Origin: Nocardioides dokdonensis FR1436
Lineage (GTDB): Bacteria; Actinomycetota; Actinomycetes; Propionibacteriales; Nocardioidaceae
Direction of reading: 5' to 3'
NCBI RefSeq assembly: GCF_001653335.1
Contig: NZ_CP015079.1
Coordinates: forward strand, 3,844,001-3,908,000
Length of the DNA: 64,000 nt
The notes below the pieces were generated by a model. It worked only from the letters and a program-made list of their open reading frames with translations, made no database searches and was not told the DNA's origin. A program made the translations under genes and the position numbers. The number at the start of each line of letters is the position of its first letter. Within the stretch, counting starts at the first letter, position 1. Positions 38,486 through 48,218 of the stretch are shown one piece after another.

Positions 38486-40087
38486 ATGGACGCCACCGGC
38501 CCCGCCGCTCCCGCCGCCCGCTCGGTGCTGCGCGGAGCCCGTCTGCTCGACCCCGGCACCCCGGGCCGGGGCGAGGCAGGCCCCACCGCCCTGGCCGTCG
38601 AGGCCGGCCGCGTGGTCGCGTGGGGCAGCGAGGACGACGCCGCGGGATGGATCGGCACCGGCACGGACGCGCCCGAGGTCGTCGACCTCCGCGGCGCACT
38701 GGTCACCCCGGCCTTCGTGGACAGCCACGTGCACACCGTGCGGACCGGCTTCGCGCTGACGGGCCTCGACCTGTCCGCAGCCACGTACGCCGCCGCGTCG
38801 GGGCTCGACGACGTGCTCGCCGCGGTGGCCTCGCACGCGGCGCGCCACCCGGACGACGCGGTGCTGGTCGGGCAGGGCTGGGACGAGACCCCGTGGCGCG
38901 CCGGCCGCCCGCCGACCGGGGACGAGCTGGAGCGGGCCGCGCCCGGGCGACGTACCTATCTCACCCGGGTCGACGGGCACTCCTCGGTCGTCTCCCCGGC
39001 CCTCGCCTCGCTGGTGCCCGGGCTGGTGGACCTCCAGGGCTGGTCCCCCGACGGCCGGGTCGAGCGCGATGCCCACCACGCGGTGCGGCACACGCTGGAG
39101 AACCTCATCGGGGACACCGAGCGGCTCGGTGCCGCCCGCGCCGCGTGCCGGGCGATGGCGGCCGTGGGGATCGCCGGCTTCCACGAGAACGCCGCGCCGC
39201 ACATCGGGCCCGAGTCCGAGATCGCCCTGGTGCGTCGGGCCGCGGACGAGGTCGGTCTGGCCGCCACCGTCTACTGGGGCGAGCTGATGGCCGTCGAGAC
39301 CGCGGCGCGGCTCGAGGTGGCCGGCCTCGCCGGCGACCTGGTGGCCGATGGTGCCTTCGGCTCCCGCACGGCGGCCCTGGGAGCGCCGTACGCCGACAGT
39401 CCCGGCTGCGGGCACGCCTACGTCAGCGCCGAGCAGGTGCGCGAGCACGTGGTGGTCTGCACCCGCGCCGGCATCCAGGCCGGCTTCCACTGCATCGGCG
39501 ATGCCGCCCTCGACGCCGTCGGCGAGGGCTTCGCCGGCGCGGCCGCCGATCTCGGCGACGAGGCCGTGCGGGCCGCGCGACACCGTCTCGAGCACGTCGA
39601 GATGCCCTCCCGCGCGACCATCGAGGTGCTGGGCCGACTCGGCGTCACCGCCAGCGTGCAGCCGCTGTTCGACGGTCTGTGGGGCGGGCCCTCCGGCATG
39701 TACGCCGCACGGCTGGGCCGACGCTGGCGCGAGACCAACCCGTGGCACGACCTCGCAGCGGCGGGAGTCCCCCTGGCGCTCGGCTCGGACTCGCCCGTCA
39801 CGCCGCTCGGCCCGTGGGCGGCGGTGCGCGCGGCGGTGCACCACCACGTGTCTCATCAGGGACTGAGCCCGCGCGTGGCACTGGCCGCGCACACCCACGG
39901 CGGGTGGGCAGCGGCGCGTCAGGGCCGGCGCGGCCGGCTCGCGCCCGGCTGGGTGGCCGACCTCGCCGTCTGGGAGACCCCGGCCGGCCTGGACGCCGAC
40001 GGGATCCCGGTGCTCGATCCCGGCGCCGCCCTCCCCCGGCTGCTGCGCACGGTGGTCGCGGGCCGCACCGTCCACCAGACGGCGTGA
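38486..40087 (+). CDS. Amidohydrolase family protein (YtcJ-like)
   Basis: A 533-residue metal-dependent hydrolase. The HxH metal motif is in PAFVDSHVHTVRTG (about residue 80). The C-terminal half shows FHCIGDAALDAV, HRLEHVEM, ASVQPLFDGLWGG and ALGSDSPVTPLGPWAAVRAAV, where the aspartate of GSDSPV is a metal/catalytic ligand. The order matches amidohydrolase_3/YtcJ proteins (N-substituted formamide deformylase-like), whose real substrates are mostly unknown. ATG 38486 is the start. It is divergent from the ABC exporter (108 bp gap) and convergent with the RNase H/phosphatase gene. Confidence 0.9.
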   Translation: MDATGPAAPAARSVLRGARLLDPGTPGRGEAGPTALAVEAGRVVAWGSEDDAAGWIGTGTDAPEVVDLRGALVTPAFVDSHVHTVRTGFALTGLDLSAATYAAASGLDDVLAAVASHAARHPDDAVLVGQGWDETPWRAGRPPTGDELERAAPGRRTYLTRVDGHSSVVSPALASLVPGLVDLQGWSPDGRVERDAHHAVRHTLENLIGDTERLGAARAACRAMAAVGIAGFHENAAPHIGPESEIALVRRAADEVGLAATVYWGELMAVETAARLEVAGLAGDLVADGAFGSRTAALGAPYADSPGCGHAYVSAEQVREHVVVCTRAGIQAGFHCIGDAALDAVGEGFAGAAADLGDEAVRAARHRLEHVEMPSRATIEVLGRLGVTASVQPLFDGLWGGPSGMYAARLGRRWRETNPWHDLAAAGVPLALGSDSPVTPLGPWAAVRAAVHHHVSHQGLSPRVALAAHTHGGWAAARQGRRGRLAPGWVADLAVWETPAGLDADGIPVLDPGAALPRLLRTVVAGRTVHQTA

Positions 40088-40103
40088 GGACCGGGCGGCA
40101 CTG

Positions 40104-41342
40104 CTACCAGCGCCCGGGCTCCAGGGTGGCGCGGTCACCGGGCGGAAGTGCGTTGTAGAGCCGCATCGAGCCACGGGGCGCGCCGTCCGCCTGGTCCGAG
40201 GAGTAGAACGACAGGACCGTCACCGACGCCGGCGACAGCTCCATGCGGTAGACCGCGTCCAGCGGGGCGTCCAGGGCGTGGGCGACGAGGGTCTTGATGG
40301 GCGTGACGTGGCTGACCACGACCACGGTGCGACCCGCGTGCTCGCTCAGCACCCGGTCGAGCCCTGCCAGCACCCGCTTCTGCACGGTGCGGAACGACTC
40401 GCCGCCCGGAGGCGCGGTGTCCATCGACGCCAGCCACGCGTCCAGACCCGCCCGGTCGCGCTCGGCGACCTCGGTGAAGGTCAGCCCGTCCCACTCGCCG
40501 AACTCCATCTCCGCGAACCCGGCCTCGATCGCCACGGGACGCTCCAGCCGGGCCGCGACCACCTCGGCGGTCTCGCGGGTGCGGCGCACGGGCGAGGAGA
40601 CGACGGCGTCGACGCGCTCACCCAGGCCGGCCAGCCAGTCGGCGGTGTCGCGGGCCTGCGCCAGCCCCTCCTCGCTGAGGGCCGGGTCGTCGCCGCCGAG
40701 CCCGCCCGAGAACCGCTTGGCGGCGGTGTGCCGGGTGACCCCGTGGCGCACGAGCACCAGCGTGGTCGGGGCGGCCGAGGGGCCGGTCCAGCCGCGGTGC
40801 CCCGCCTGGTCGCGGGGCGCGTCGCCGCGGGTGGCCCCGGGCGACTCGATCTCCTCGATCAGCGACTCCTCGTCGGGGGTCCGGTCGGTGCGCTCCTCGG
40901 GAGGCAGCGGTGCGGCGCCGGCGACGACCACGCCCTCGCGCACCCCGTCGAGCGCCTCGTTGGCGAGCCGGTCGGCGTGCGCGTTGCGGGCGCGCGGCAT
41001 CCAGGTGTACGTCGTGCCCTGCGGAGCCACCTCGCCGGCCTCGGCCGCCAGGGCCTGCATGTCCGGGTGCTTGATCCGCCAGCGTCCCGACATCTGCTCG
41101 ACCACGAGCTTGGAGTCCATCCGGACCTCGACCCACGCGCCGGGGGCGTGGTCGACGGCCAGGCGCAGCCCGGCCACCAGCCCGGAGTACTCCGCCACGT
41201 TGTTGCTGGCGACCCCGATGGTGCGGGCGTCCTCGGCGATCACCTCGTCGGTCGCGGCGTCCTTGAGCACGGCGCCGTACGCCGCCGGGCCGGGGTTGCC
41301 GCGCGAGCCGCCGTCGGCCTCGACGACGACGCGCCGCGTCAC
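40104..41342 (-). CDS. Bifunctional RNase H / acid phosphatase
   Basis: A 412-residue fusion. The N-terminal RNase HI domain (about 1-140) begins VVVEADGGSRGNPGPAAYGA, with the catalytic acidic residues in EADGG, the glutamate of NNVAEYSGL and the aspartate in RMDSKLVVEQM. After a linker, the C-terminal histidine phosphatase domain (about 200-405) has LVLVRHGVTRHT (catalytic histidine) and VVVVSHVTPIKT. The organisation matches mycobacterial Rv2228c, where both activities have been reported (RNase H plus alpha-ribazole phosphatase type). GTG 41342 was chosen because it overlaps the upstream stop as GTGA. Third gene of the Nif3 - zinc ribbon - RNase H operon. Confidence 0.94.
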   Translation of the reverse strand: MTRRVVVEADGGSRGNPGPAAYGAVLKDAATDEVIAEDARTIGVASNNVAEYSGLVAGLRLAVDHAPGAWVEVRMDSKLVVEQMSGRWRIKHPDMQALAAEAGEVAPQGTTYTWMPRARNAHADRLANEALDGVREGVVVAGAAPLPPEERTDRTPDEESLIEEIESPGATRGDAPRDQAGHRGWTGPSAAPTTLVLVRHGVTRHTAAKRFSGGLGGDDPALSEEGLAQARDTADWLAGLGERVDAVVSSPVRRTRETAEVVAARLERPVAIEAGFAEMEFGEWDGLTFTEVAERDRAGLDAWLASMDTAPPGGESFRTVQKRVLAGLDRVLSEHAGRTVVVVSHVTPIKTLVAHALDAPLDAVYRMELSPASVTVLSFYSSDQADGAPRGSMRLYNALPPGDRATLEPGRW

Positions 41343-42082
41343 AGGCCCGACTCTGCGGTGCGCACGAGGATGCGGCTGCACTCCTCACAGCGGACGACGA
41401 GGTCGGCGGGCGCCACCCGGATGACCGCGAGCTCCGCGTTGTCGATGCCGAGCTGGCAGCCGGTGCAGCGCCGCTGGTGCAGCTTCGCCGCACCCACCCC
41501 GCCCTTGGCGGCGCGCAGCTTCTCGTAGAGGGCGAGCAGGTCCTCGGGCAGACCCTCGATAGCGGGCTCGCGCTGGGCCTCGACCTCGGCGAGCTCGACG
41601 TCGATCTTGGCGACCTTCTCGTCGCGCGCGGCGAGGAGCTCTCCGAGCTCGGCGTCGGTCTGCTCGATGATCTTGGCGAGGGAGTCCAAGGTCGACTGGA
41701 CCTCCTCGAGGCGCTCCATGACCTCGAGCTCGTCGTCCTCGAGGCTGGTGATCCGCCGCTCGAGGGACTCCAGCTCGTGGCCGAGGCGCTCCAGGTCCTT
41801 GGGGTTGCCGACCTGGCCGGTGTCCATGCGGTGCCGGTCGCGGGCGCGGCGGGCCTTGACCTGCTCGACGTCAGCGTCGACCTTCTTCTGCTCCGCGCTC
41901 AGGTCGTCGGCGACGATGCGCGCGTCGCGGGCCTGGTCCTCGAGGTCGGTGCGGGTGGCCTGCAGCTCCTCGATCTGGGCGATCTCGGGCAGGCTGCGGC
42001 GCTGGTGGCGCAGCTGGTCGGCCCGGGAGTCGAGCTCCTGGACGTCGAGCAGGGTGACCTGGGCGGTCGCGTCGGCTTTCAG
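41339..42082 (-). CDS. Coiled-coil zinc ribbon protein, probable CTG start
   Basis: A 247-residue protein of the C4-type zinc ribbon family linked to Rv2229c. Residues 5-185 form a long coiled coil (ELDSRADQLRHQRRSL and DLERLGHELESLERRI). The C-terminus holds the zinc ribbon: RRCTGCQLGID and VRCEECSRILV (two CxxC pairs). The protein text begins KADATAQVTLLDVQELDSR; the codon before it is CTG (42080-42082), preceded by AGGAG at a 6-base spacing, and it overlaps the Nif3 gene stop as CTGA. No ATG or GTG exists between it and residue 86. An upstream in-frame GTG (18 codons earlier) lacks a ribosome site. Its function is unknown; it is conserved beside nif3 and rnhA in actinobacteria. Confidence 0.88.
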   Translation of the reverse strand: MKADATAQVTLLDVQELDSRADQLRHQRRSLPEIAQIEELQATRTDLEDQARDARIVADDLSAEQKKVDADVEQVKARRARDRHRMDTGQVGNPKDLERLGHELESLERRITSLEDDELEVMERLEEVQSTLDSLAKIIEQTDAELGELLAARDEKVAKIDVELAEVEAQREPAIEGLPEDLLALYEKLRAAKGGVGAAKLHQRRCTGCQLGIDNAELAVIRVAPADLVVRCEECSRILVRTAESGL

Positions 42083-43287
42083 TGGTCTCTCCTGGCATCT
42101 GGGTGCGGCACGTCGCCGCCGGTTCGGAAGGTCCACGGATCGGTGCAACGGGTGCTCACGCGGGCCTCCACCGTAGCGCCCCGGTCGGTGACCAGCGCGG
42201 CCCGGAGTCGCGCTTCGAGCGCAGGCAGCCAGGTCCACTCCGCCGCCCAGTGCGCCACGTCCACCAGCGCCGGCCCTCCGTGCTCCAGGAACTCCGACGC
42301 GGGGTGGTGGCGCAGGTCGCTGGTGAGGTAGACGTCCGCGTCGCCCTGCAGCACGGTGTCGAGCAGGAAGTCGCCGGCGCCGCCGCACACCGCGACCCGG
42401 CGCACCTCCCGGTCCGGGTCGCCCGCGACCCGCACCCCGTGGGCGGTCGGGGGCAGCACCTCGGCGACCCGGGCGGCGAGGTCCGCGAGGGTCGTGACGC
42501 CTCCAGCCACGACACCGGTCCGGCCGGTCCCCGTCATGGAGATCCCCGGGTCGGCGACCTGGACGACGTCGTACGCCGGCTCCTCGTACGGGTGCACCGC
42601 CAGCATCGCGCGCACCACGTCCGCGCGCCGCGAGGCCGGGAGCACCACCTCGATCCGCGCCTCGTCGACCCGCTCGTGCTCCCCGACCGTGCCGATGGCC
42701 GGGGAGGCGCCCCGCATCGGGCGGAAGCGTCCGTGCCCCTCCACGGTGAAGGAGGCCGCCTCGTAGTCGCCGAGACGGCCGGCTCCCGCGTCGGCGAGCG
42801 CGGCGCGCACCCGGTCGGCGTCCTCGACCGGCACCAGCACCGTGAGCTTGTCCAGCGGCGGCCGCTCGGCCGGCACGATCGGGCGCAGGTCCTCCAGGCC
42901 CAGGGCCAGCGCCAGCGACTCCGACACCCCGCCCACGGCCTGGTCGGCGTTGGTGTGGGCGGCCAGCAGGGCGCACCCGGCCCGGGCCAGCGTGTGCAGG
43001 GTGCGGCCCTTGGGGGTCTCGGTGGTGAAGCCGTGCACGCCCTTGAGGAACAGCGGGTGGTGCACGATCAGCAGGTCCGCGCCCCACTCCGCGGCCTCCT
43101 GCGCCACCGACGGGGTCGGGTCGACGGCCAGGAGGATGCGGCGTACCGGCTGGGCGAGGTCGCCGTGGACGAGCCCGACGCGGTCCCAGGAGTCGGCGGT
43201 GCCGGGCGGGTACCACCCGTGCACCAGGTCGACGACGTCCTTCAGCGTGATCTCGGTGTGCGCACTGGTCCCGGTGGTCGCGTCCAT
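42079..43287 (-). CDS. Nif3-like dinuclear metal centre protein (DUF34)
   Basis: A 402-residue DUF34/Nif3-family protein. The N-terminal part has SWDRVGLVHGD and the metal ligands in LLIVHHPLFLKG and ALLAAHTNAD. A central insertion of about 110 residues (LTVLVPVEDADRVRAALADA through HPYEEPAYDVV) is the PII/CutA-like domain found in the longer members. The C-terminal lobe has VAVCGGAGDFLLD, DVYLTSDLRHH and LVDVAHWAAEW with further ligands. The function is debated (GTP cyclohydrolase I type 2-like or metal insertion). First gene of the three-gene operon; its stop TGA lies in the CTGA overlap. ATG 43287 is the start. Confidence 0.93.
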   Translation of the reverse strand: MDATTGTSAHTEITLKDVVDLVHGWYPPGTADSWDRVGLVHGDLAQPVRRILLAVDPTPSVAQEAAEWGADLLIVHHPLFLKGVHGFTTETPKGRTLHTLARAGCALLAAHTNADQAVGGVSESLALALGLEDLRPIVPAERPPLDKLTVLVPVEDADRVRAALADAGAGRLGDYEAASFTVEGHGRFRPMRGASPAIGTVGEHERVDEARIEVVLPASRRADVVRAMLAVHPYEEPAYDVVQVADPGISMTGTGRTGVVAGGVTTLADLAARVAEVLPPTAHGVRVAGDPDREVRRVAVCGGAGDFLLDTVLQGDADVYLTSDLRHHPASEFLEHGGPALVDVAHWAAEWTWLPALEARLRAALVTDRGATVEARVSTRCTDPWTFRTGGDVPHPDARRDH

Positions 43288-43325
43288 GCCGGGAGGCTAT
43301 CGGCGCCGCCCCCTAGGCTGGCGCC

Positions 43326-43631
43326 ATGCCCGTCGTGAAGATCAACGCCATCTCCGTCCCGCCCCAGGCCGGCCCCGAGCTCGAGAAGCGCTTCGCCGCC
43401 CGCGCCGGCGCCGTCGAGGGCTCCCCCGGCTTCCTGGGGTTCCAGCTGCTGCGCCCCACGGCCGGCGAGGACCGCTACTTCGTGGTGACGCACTGGGAGG
43501 ACGAGGAGTCCTTCGCCGCCTGGCGCGACGGCGGCGCCCAGGCCGCCCACGCCGGCGAGCGGGCCAAGCCCGTCGCCAGCGGCGCGGACCTGCTGGAGTT
43601 CGAGGTCGTCCTGGACGTCCGCCCCTCCTGA
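43326..43631 (+). CDS. Antibiotic biosynthesis monooxygenase (ABM) domain protein
   Basis: A 101-residue protein with a dimeric ferredoxin-like fold. It reads VKINAISVPPQAGPELEKRF, then GFLGFQLLRPT, and RYFVVTHWEDEESFAAW, the pattern of ABM and heme-degrading monooxygenases. The mycobacterial MhuD heme ligands (His75, Asn7) may correspond to HAGE and KINAI here, so heme oxygenase activity is possible but unproven. It is divergent from nif3 (38 bp). The first 22-bp repeat unit starts on the last two bases of its TGA stop. Confidence 0.88.
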   Translation: MPVVKINAISVPPQAGPELEKRFAARAGAVEGSPGFLGFQLLRPTAGEDRYFVVTHWEDEESFAAWRDGGAQAAHAGERAKPVASGADLLEFEVVLDVRPS

Positions 43632-43773
43632 CCCGGCCCGGATCTCCCGCCGACCCGGCCCAGATGTCCCACCCAGTCGGCCCGGATGTCCCGTGCCACC
43701 TCGACGGGATGTCTGCGCCGTCTCATAGCGACATTCGAGCCGGGTCGCGGTGACATCTGGGCCGGGTCGCGGG

Positions 43774-43776
<3 letters not shown>
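43630..43776. repeat. 22-bp repeat array, family A (direct then inverted units)
   Basis: Direct units begin at 43630, 43652 and 43674, with a degenerate fourth at 43696; the core is CCCGGCCCAGATGTCCCGC. Inverted units lie at 43724-43745 and 43746-43767, and a partial copy runs to 43776. The array spans exactly from the TGA of the monooxygenase gene to the stop of the convergent acyl-CoA ligase. The unit is the same as at 2321-2408. It can fold into a long hairpin. Confidence 0.85.
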
Positions 43777-45327
<1,551 letters not shown>

Positions 45328-45562
45328 GGCTCCTCCAAGCGGTCGCGTGACGAGCACCACTGTAGGCACCGCCCACGGCCCGCCCGTACGTCGTGCCGTC
45401 CCGGTCGCCGAGCGGCACCGACGCGGCGACGAGCGGTCCCGGTCGGGCCCGGCTGTACCCTGGCCCCGCCCGAGCCGGAGTCCCGGGCACCCACCACGCC
45501 GGACAGCACCGGAGGCCGACATCGCGAGCGCGGAGCACCTGTCCCGCCCCACGAGCGCGTTC

Positions 45563-46288
45563 GTGTGGGCGCGCGCGGCGGTCCTCGGCCTCGTCGTCCT
45601 GACCTCCGGGACCGTCTCGCACGTCGCCGCTGACGGCCTGCTGCCGCCTCCCCCGGTGCTCGTGCTGCTGCTGGTGGTGTGCCTCGCCGCCGCAGCCCTG
45701 TTCCTGCGCAGTCGCGCCACCGCGGTCCGACTGGTCACCCTCGTCGTCGGCGGCCAGGCCCTGACCCACCTCGTCCTCTCCGCGACCGCCGGTCACACCG
45801 GCTCCGCGGCCGGCCCCGTGGCGTCGGCCGCCGGCGGACCGGCCCTGCAGGTCGCCTCCGAGAGCGGTGGTCGCCGGGTCGGCTCGTTGGCCGACCACTT
45901 CGAGACCGCCTCCGCCGCGGGCGGCCGGGCCGTCGACGCGGGTGTCCCCACGGACGGGCTGGGCACCACCGTGAGCCACCTGGTCGAGCACACCGTCGCG
46001 CAGGGGCCCCTGATGCTGGTGGCCCACACCCTCGGCGCGGTCGCGCTGGGCCTGTGGCTGGCCGTCGGCGAGTCCGCGCTGTGGCACCTCGTCCTGCTGG
46101 CCGGGGTGCGGGTCCGGATCGCGCTCGTCGTGGCCGGCGCCCTCGTGCGGGTCCGGGTCTCCGTCCTGGGGGCCCTCGACGCCGCCCGCCGCCTGCCGGT
46201 GCCCGTGCCCGTCCGCCTGCCGCTGCCCGACACCCTGCCCCACCGTCTCGTCGTACGTCGCGGTCCGCCGGCGCTCCTCGCCGCCTGA
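45563..46288 (+). CDS. Histidine-containing membrane protein of a copper module
   Basis: About 241 residues with four or five hydrophobic segments. Conserved-looking histidines sit at helix ends: LTSGTVSHVAADG, VGGQALTHLVLSATAGHTG and LMLVAHTLGAVALGLWL. A long extracytoplasmic loop (about residues 90-140) lies between helices. The C-terminus is proline/arginine-rich. I do not recognise a named family; the histidines and the two following genes (copper chaperone, DyP peroxidase) suggest metal handling. The start is uncertain: GTG 45563 has no ribosome site, whereas an in-frame ATC at 45521 has GGAGG 5 bp upstream, which would add ASAEHLSRPTSAF in front. Confidence 0.72.
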   Translation: MWARAAVLGLVVLTSGTVSHVAADGLLPPPPVLVLLLVVCLAAAALFLRSRATAVRLVTLVVGGQALTHLVLSATAGHTGSAAGPVASAAGGPALQVASESGGRRVGSLADHFETASAAGGRAVDAGVPTDGLGTTVSHLVEHTVAQGPLMLVAHTLGAVALGLWLAVGESALWHLVLLAGVRVRIALVVAGALVRVRVSVLGALDAARRLPVPVPVRLPLPDTLPHRLVVRRGPPALLAA

Positions 46289-46365
46289 CCCCTGCGCCCG
46301 GCCGTCCGGCCCCGGCGCCCGCGCGCTGCTGCGCGCCACCACGACGTACCCCTGAGGAGACACCC

Positions 46366-46974
46366 ATGAGCACCCCCACCCGCATCCGTCGCGCCCGCCG
46401 TCTCGTGCCCGCTGCCGCTCTCGCCCTCGCGCTCGGCGCCGGCCTGGCCGCCTGCGGCGGGGAGGACGCCGAGAGCGCCCAGGAGACCCGGGACGACTCG
46501 TCGACCGTTGCCGCATCGGGCGCCGAGATCACGATCGGCGACGCCTGGGTGCGCGCCACCGCGGGCGCCGAGGACACCTCGATGTCCGCGGCCTTCATGA
46601 CCATCGACAACCGGGGCGACGAGGACGTCAGCCTCACCGGTGCGAGCACCGACGTCGCCGGCACCGCCGAGCTGCACGAGATGAGCATGGTCGACGGCGC
46701 GATGGCGATGCAGGCCATGACCGACGGGCTGGTGGTCGAGGCCGGGCGCGGCAAGGTCCTGGAGCCCGGCGGCTACCACGTCATGCTGATGGACCTGCGC
46801 GAGGACCTGGCCCCCGGCGACGAGGTCGACCTCACCCTCGAGTTCTCCGACGGCAGCACCCAGGACCTGACCGTCCCCGTCAAGGAGTTCACCGAGGAGG
46901 AGGGGCACTACCACGCCCCCGGCACCGGTGAGCACGGCCACGACGAGGACAGCGAGGACGGCGCGCACTCGTGA
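46366..46974 (+). CDS. Copper chaperone PCu(A)C lipoprotein
   Basis: A 202-residue lipoprotein. The signal peptide ends GAGLAACGGE, with a lipobox cysteine at about residue 29. The PCu(A)C domain carries the copper ligands in ELHEMSMVDGAMAMQAM and GYHVMLMDLRED, fitting the H-x-M ... M ... H-x-M arrangement that binds Cu(I). A histidine-rich tail (HYHAPGTGEHGHDEDSE) may add Cu(II) sites. Family members deliver copper to the CuA site of cytochrome oxidase or act in copper homeostasis. ATG 46366 has GAGGAG about 7 bp upstream. Its stop overlaps the DyP peroxidase start as GTGA. Confidence 0.93.
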   Translation: MSTPTRIRRARRLVPAAALALALGAGLAACGGEDAESAQETRDDSSTVAASGAEITIGDAWVRATAGAEDTSMSAAFMTIDNRGDEDVSLTGASTDVAGTAELHEMSMVDGAMAMQAMTDGLVVEAGRGKVLEPGGYHVMLMDLREDLAPGDEVDLTLEFSDGSTQDLTVPVKEFTEEEGHYHAPGTGEHGHDEDSEDGAHS

Positions 46975-48194
46975 CCGGGACGCCTCACGTCAGCCGACGC
47001 CGCCTGCTGGGCTACGTCGGCACGACCGGTGCCGGCGCCGTCGCCGGTGCCGGCCTGGGGGCCGGGGTGGTGCTGGCCGCCGACGCCGGGAACGACCCGC
47101 CCGCGGCCTCCGCGCCGCCCGCCCCGGGGCGCACCATCGAGCCCTGGGGCGCCCACCAGGCCGGCGTGGCCACGGCGCCCACCGAGGTCACCGAGCTGGT
47201 CGCGCTCGACCTGCTGCCCGACGTCGACCGCGAGAGCCTCGGGCGACTGATGCGGTTGTGGACCGGTGACGTGGAGGCGCTCACCGCCGGCCGGGGCGCA
47301 CCCGGGGACCCCGCGCCCTGGCTCTCCCAGCCGGCCGCCGACCTGACCATCACCGTCGGGGCCGGACCCGGAGCCTGCCGTCCGGGCCTCCTCGGTCCGG
47401 GTCCGACGGGCTTCGCCGCCATCCCGGTGATGCGTCGCGACCGGCTGCAGGACCGCTGGAGCGGGGGCGACCTGCTCGTCGTGGTCGCCGGACGCGACGG
47501 CACCACCGTCGCCCACGCCGTGCGCCGCATGGTCGCCGACGCCCGGCCGTTCGCGCGGCTGCGGTGGCGCCAGGTCGGGTCGTGGAGCCCGACCGACCCC
47601 GCCGGGCGCCCGCAGACGGGTCGCAACCACTTCGGGCAGGTCGACGGATCCGGCAACCCCCGCCCCGGCACACCGCTGTTCGACTCGACGGTGTGGGTCC
47701 GGGAGGGCCCCTGGGCGGGCGGCAGCACCCTGGCGGTGCGCCGGATCCGGATGGACCTCGACACCTGGGAGGAGCTGACCCGCGACGAGCAGGAACGCTC
47801 GGTCGGGCGTCGGCTCGGGGACGGTGCGCCCCTCACCGGCGGGATGGAGATCGACGACCTCGACCTCGCCGCCCGGGCGCAGGGACGTCTGGTGGTGCCG
47901 CGCGACGCGCACTCGCGGCGCGCGCACCCCAGCCTCAACGGCGGCCGGCGGATGTTCCGCAAGGGCGTGAACTACACCCGGGAGGTCGAGACCCGGGACG
48001 GGGTGCGGGTGGAGAGCGGCCTGGTGTTCCTGGCCTACCAGGCCGACCTGCTCGACCAGTTCGTGCCGGTCCAGCGCTCGCTCGACGAGGCCGACCGGCT
48101 CAACGAGTGGACCACCACCGTCGGCTCGGCCGCGTTCGCCGTGCTCCCGGGCTTCGAGCAGGGCTCGTGGCTCGGCGAGCAGCTGCTGGGCTGA
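46971..48194 (+). CDS. Tat-exported DyP-type heme peroxidase
   Basis: A 407-residue dye-decolorizing peroxidase. A twin-arginine signal (SRRRLLGYVGTTGAGAVAGA) suggests folding with heme before export. The family motif GxxDG appears as NHFGQVDGSGNPRPG (about residue 223), with the distal aspartate present. The proximal heme region is RRAHPSLNGGRRMFRKGVNY (about 310-330) and the C-terminus has LVFLAYQADLLDQFVPVQR. It resembles EfeB-like DyP enzymes that act on heme or phenolic substrates outside the membrane. GTG 46971 is fixed by the 4-bp overlap with the copper chaperone gene. Confidence 0.93.
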   Translation: MTGTPHVSRRRLLGYVGTTGAGAVAGAGLGAGVVLAADAGNDPPAASAPPAPGRTIEPWGAHQAGVATAPTEVTELVALDLLPDVDRESLGRLMRLWTGDVEALTAGRGAPGDPAPWLSQPAADLTITVGAGPGACRPGLLGPGPTGFAAIPVMRRDRLQDRWSGGDLLVVVAGRDGTTVAHAVRRMVADARPFARLRWRQVGSWSPTDPAGRPQTGRNHFGQVDGSGNPRPGTPLFDSTVWVREGPWAGGSTLAVRRIRMDLDTWEELTRDEQERSVGRRLGDGAPLTGGMEIDDLDLAARAQGRLVVPRDAHSRRAHPSLNGGRRMFRKGVNYTREVETRDGVRVESGLVFLAYQADLLDQFVPVQRSLDEADRLNEWTTTVGSAAFAVLPGFEQGSWLGEQLLG

Positions 48195-48218
48195 TCCGGA
48201 CGGGTCGGCGGGCGCGGC

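Noticed and set aside
41871..42098. ATG at 42098 as the start of a gene in the Nif3/zinc ribbon junction
   Set aside because: Its frame gives an arginine/proline-rich product of 75 residues; the coiled-coil protein is in the CTG frame.
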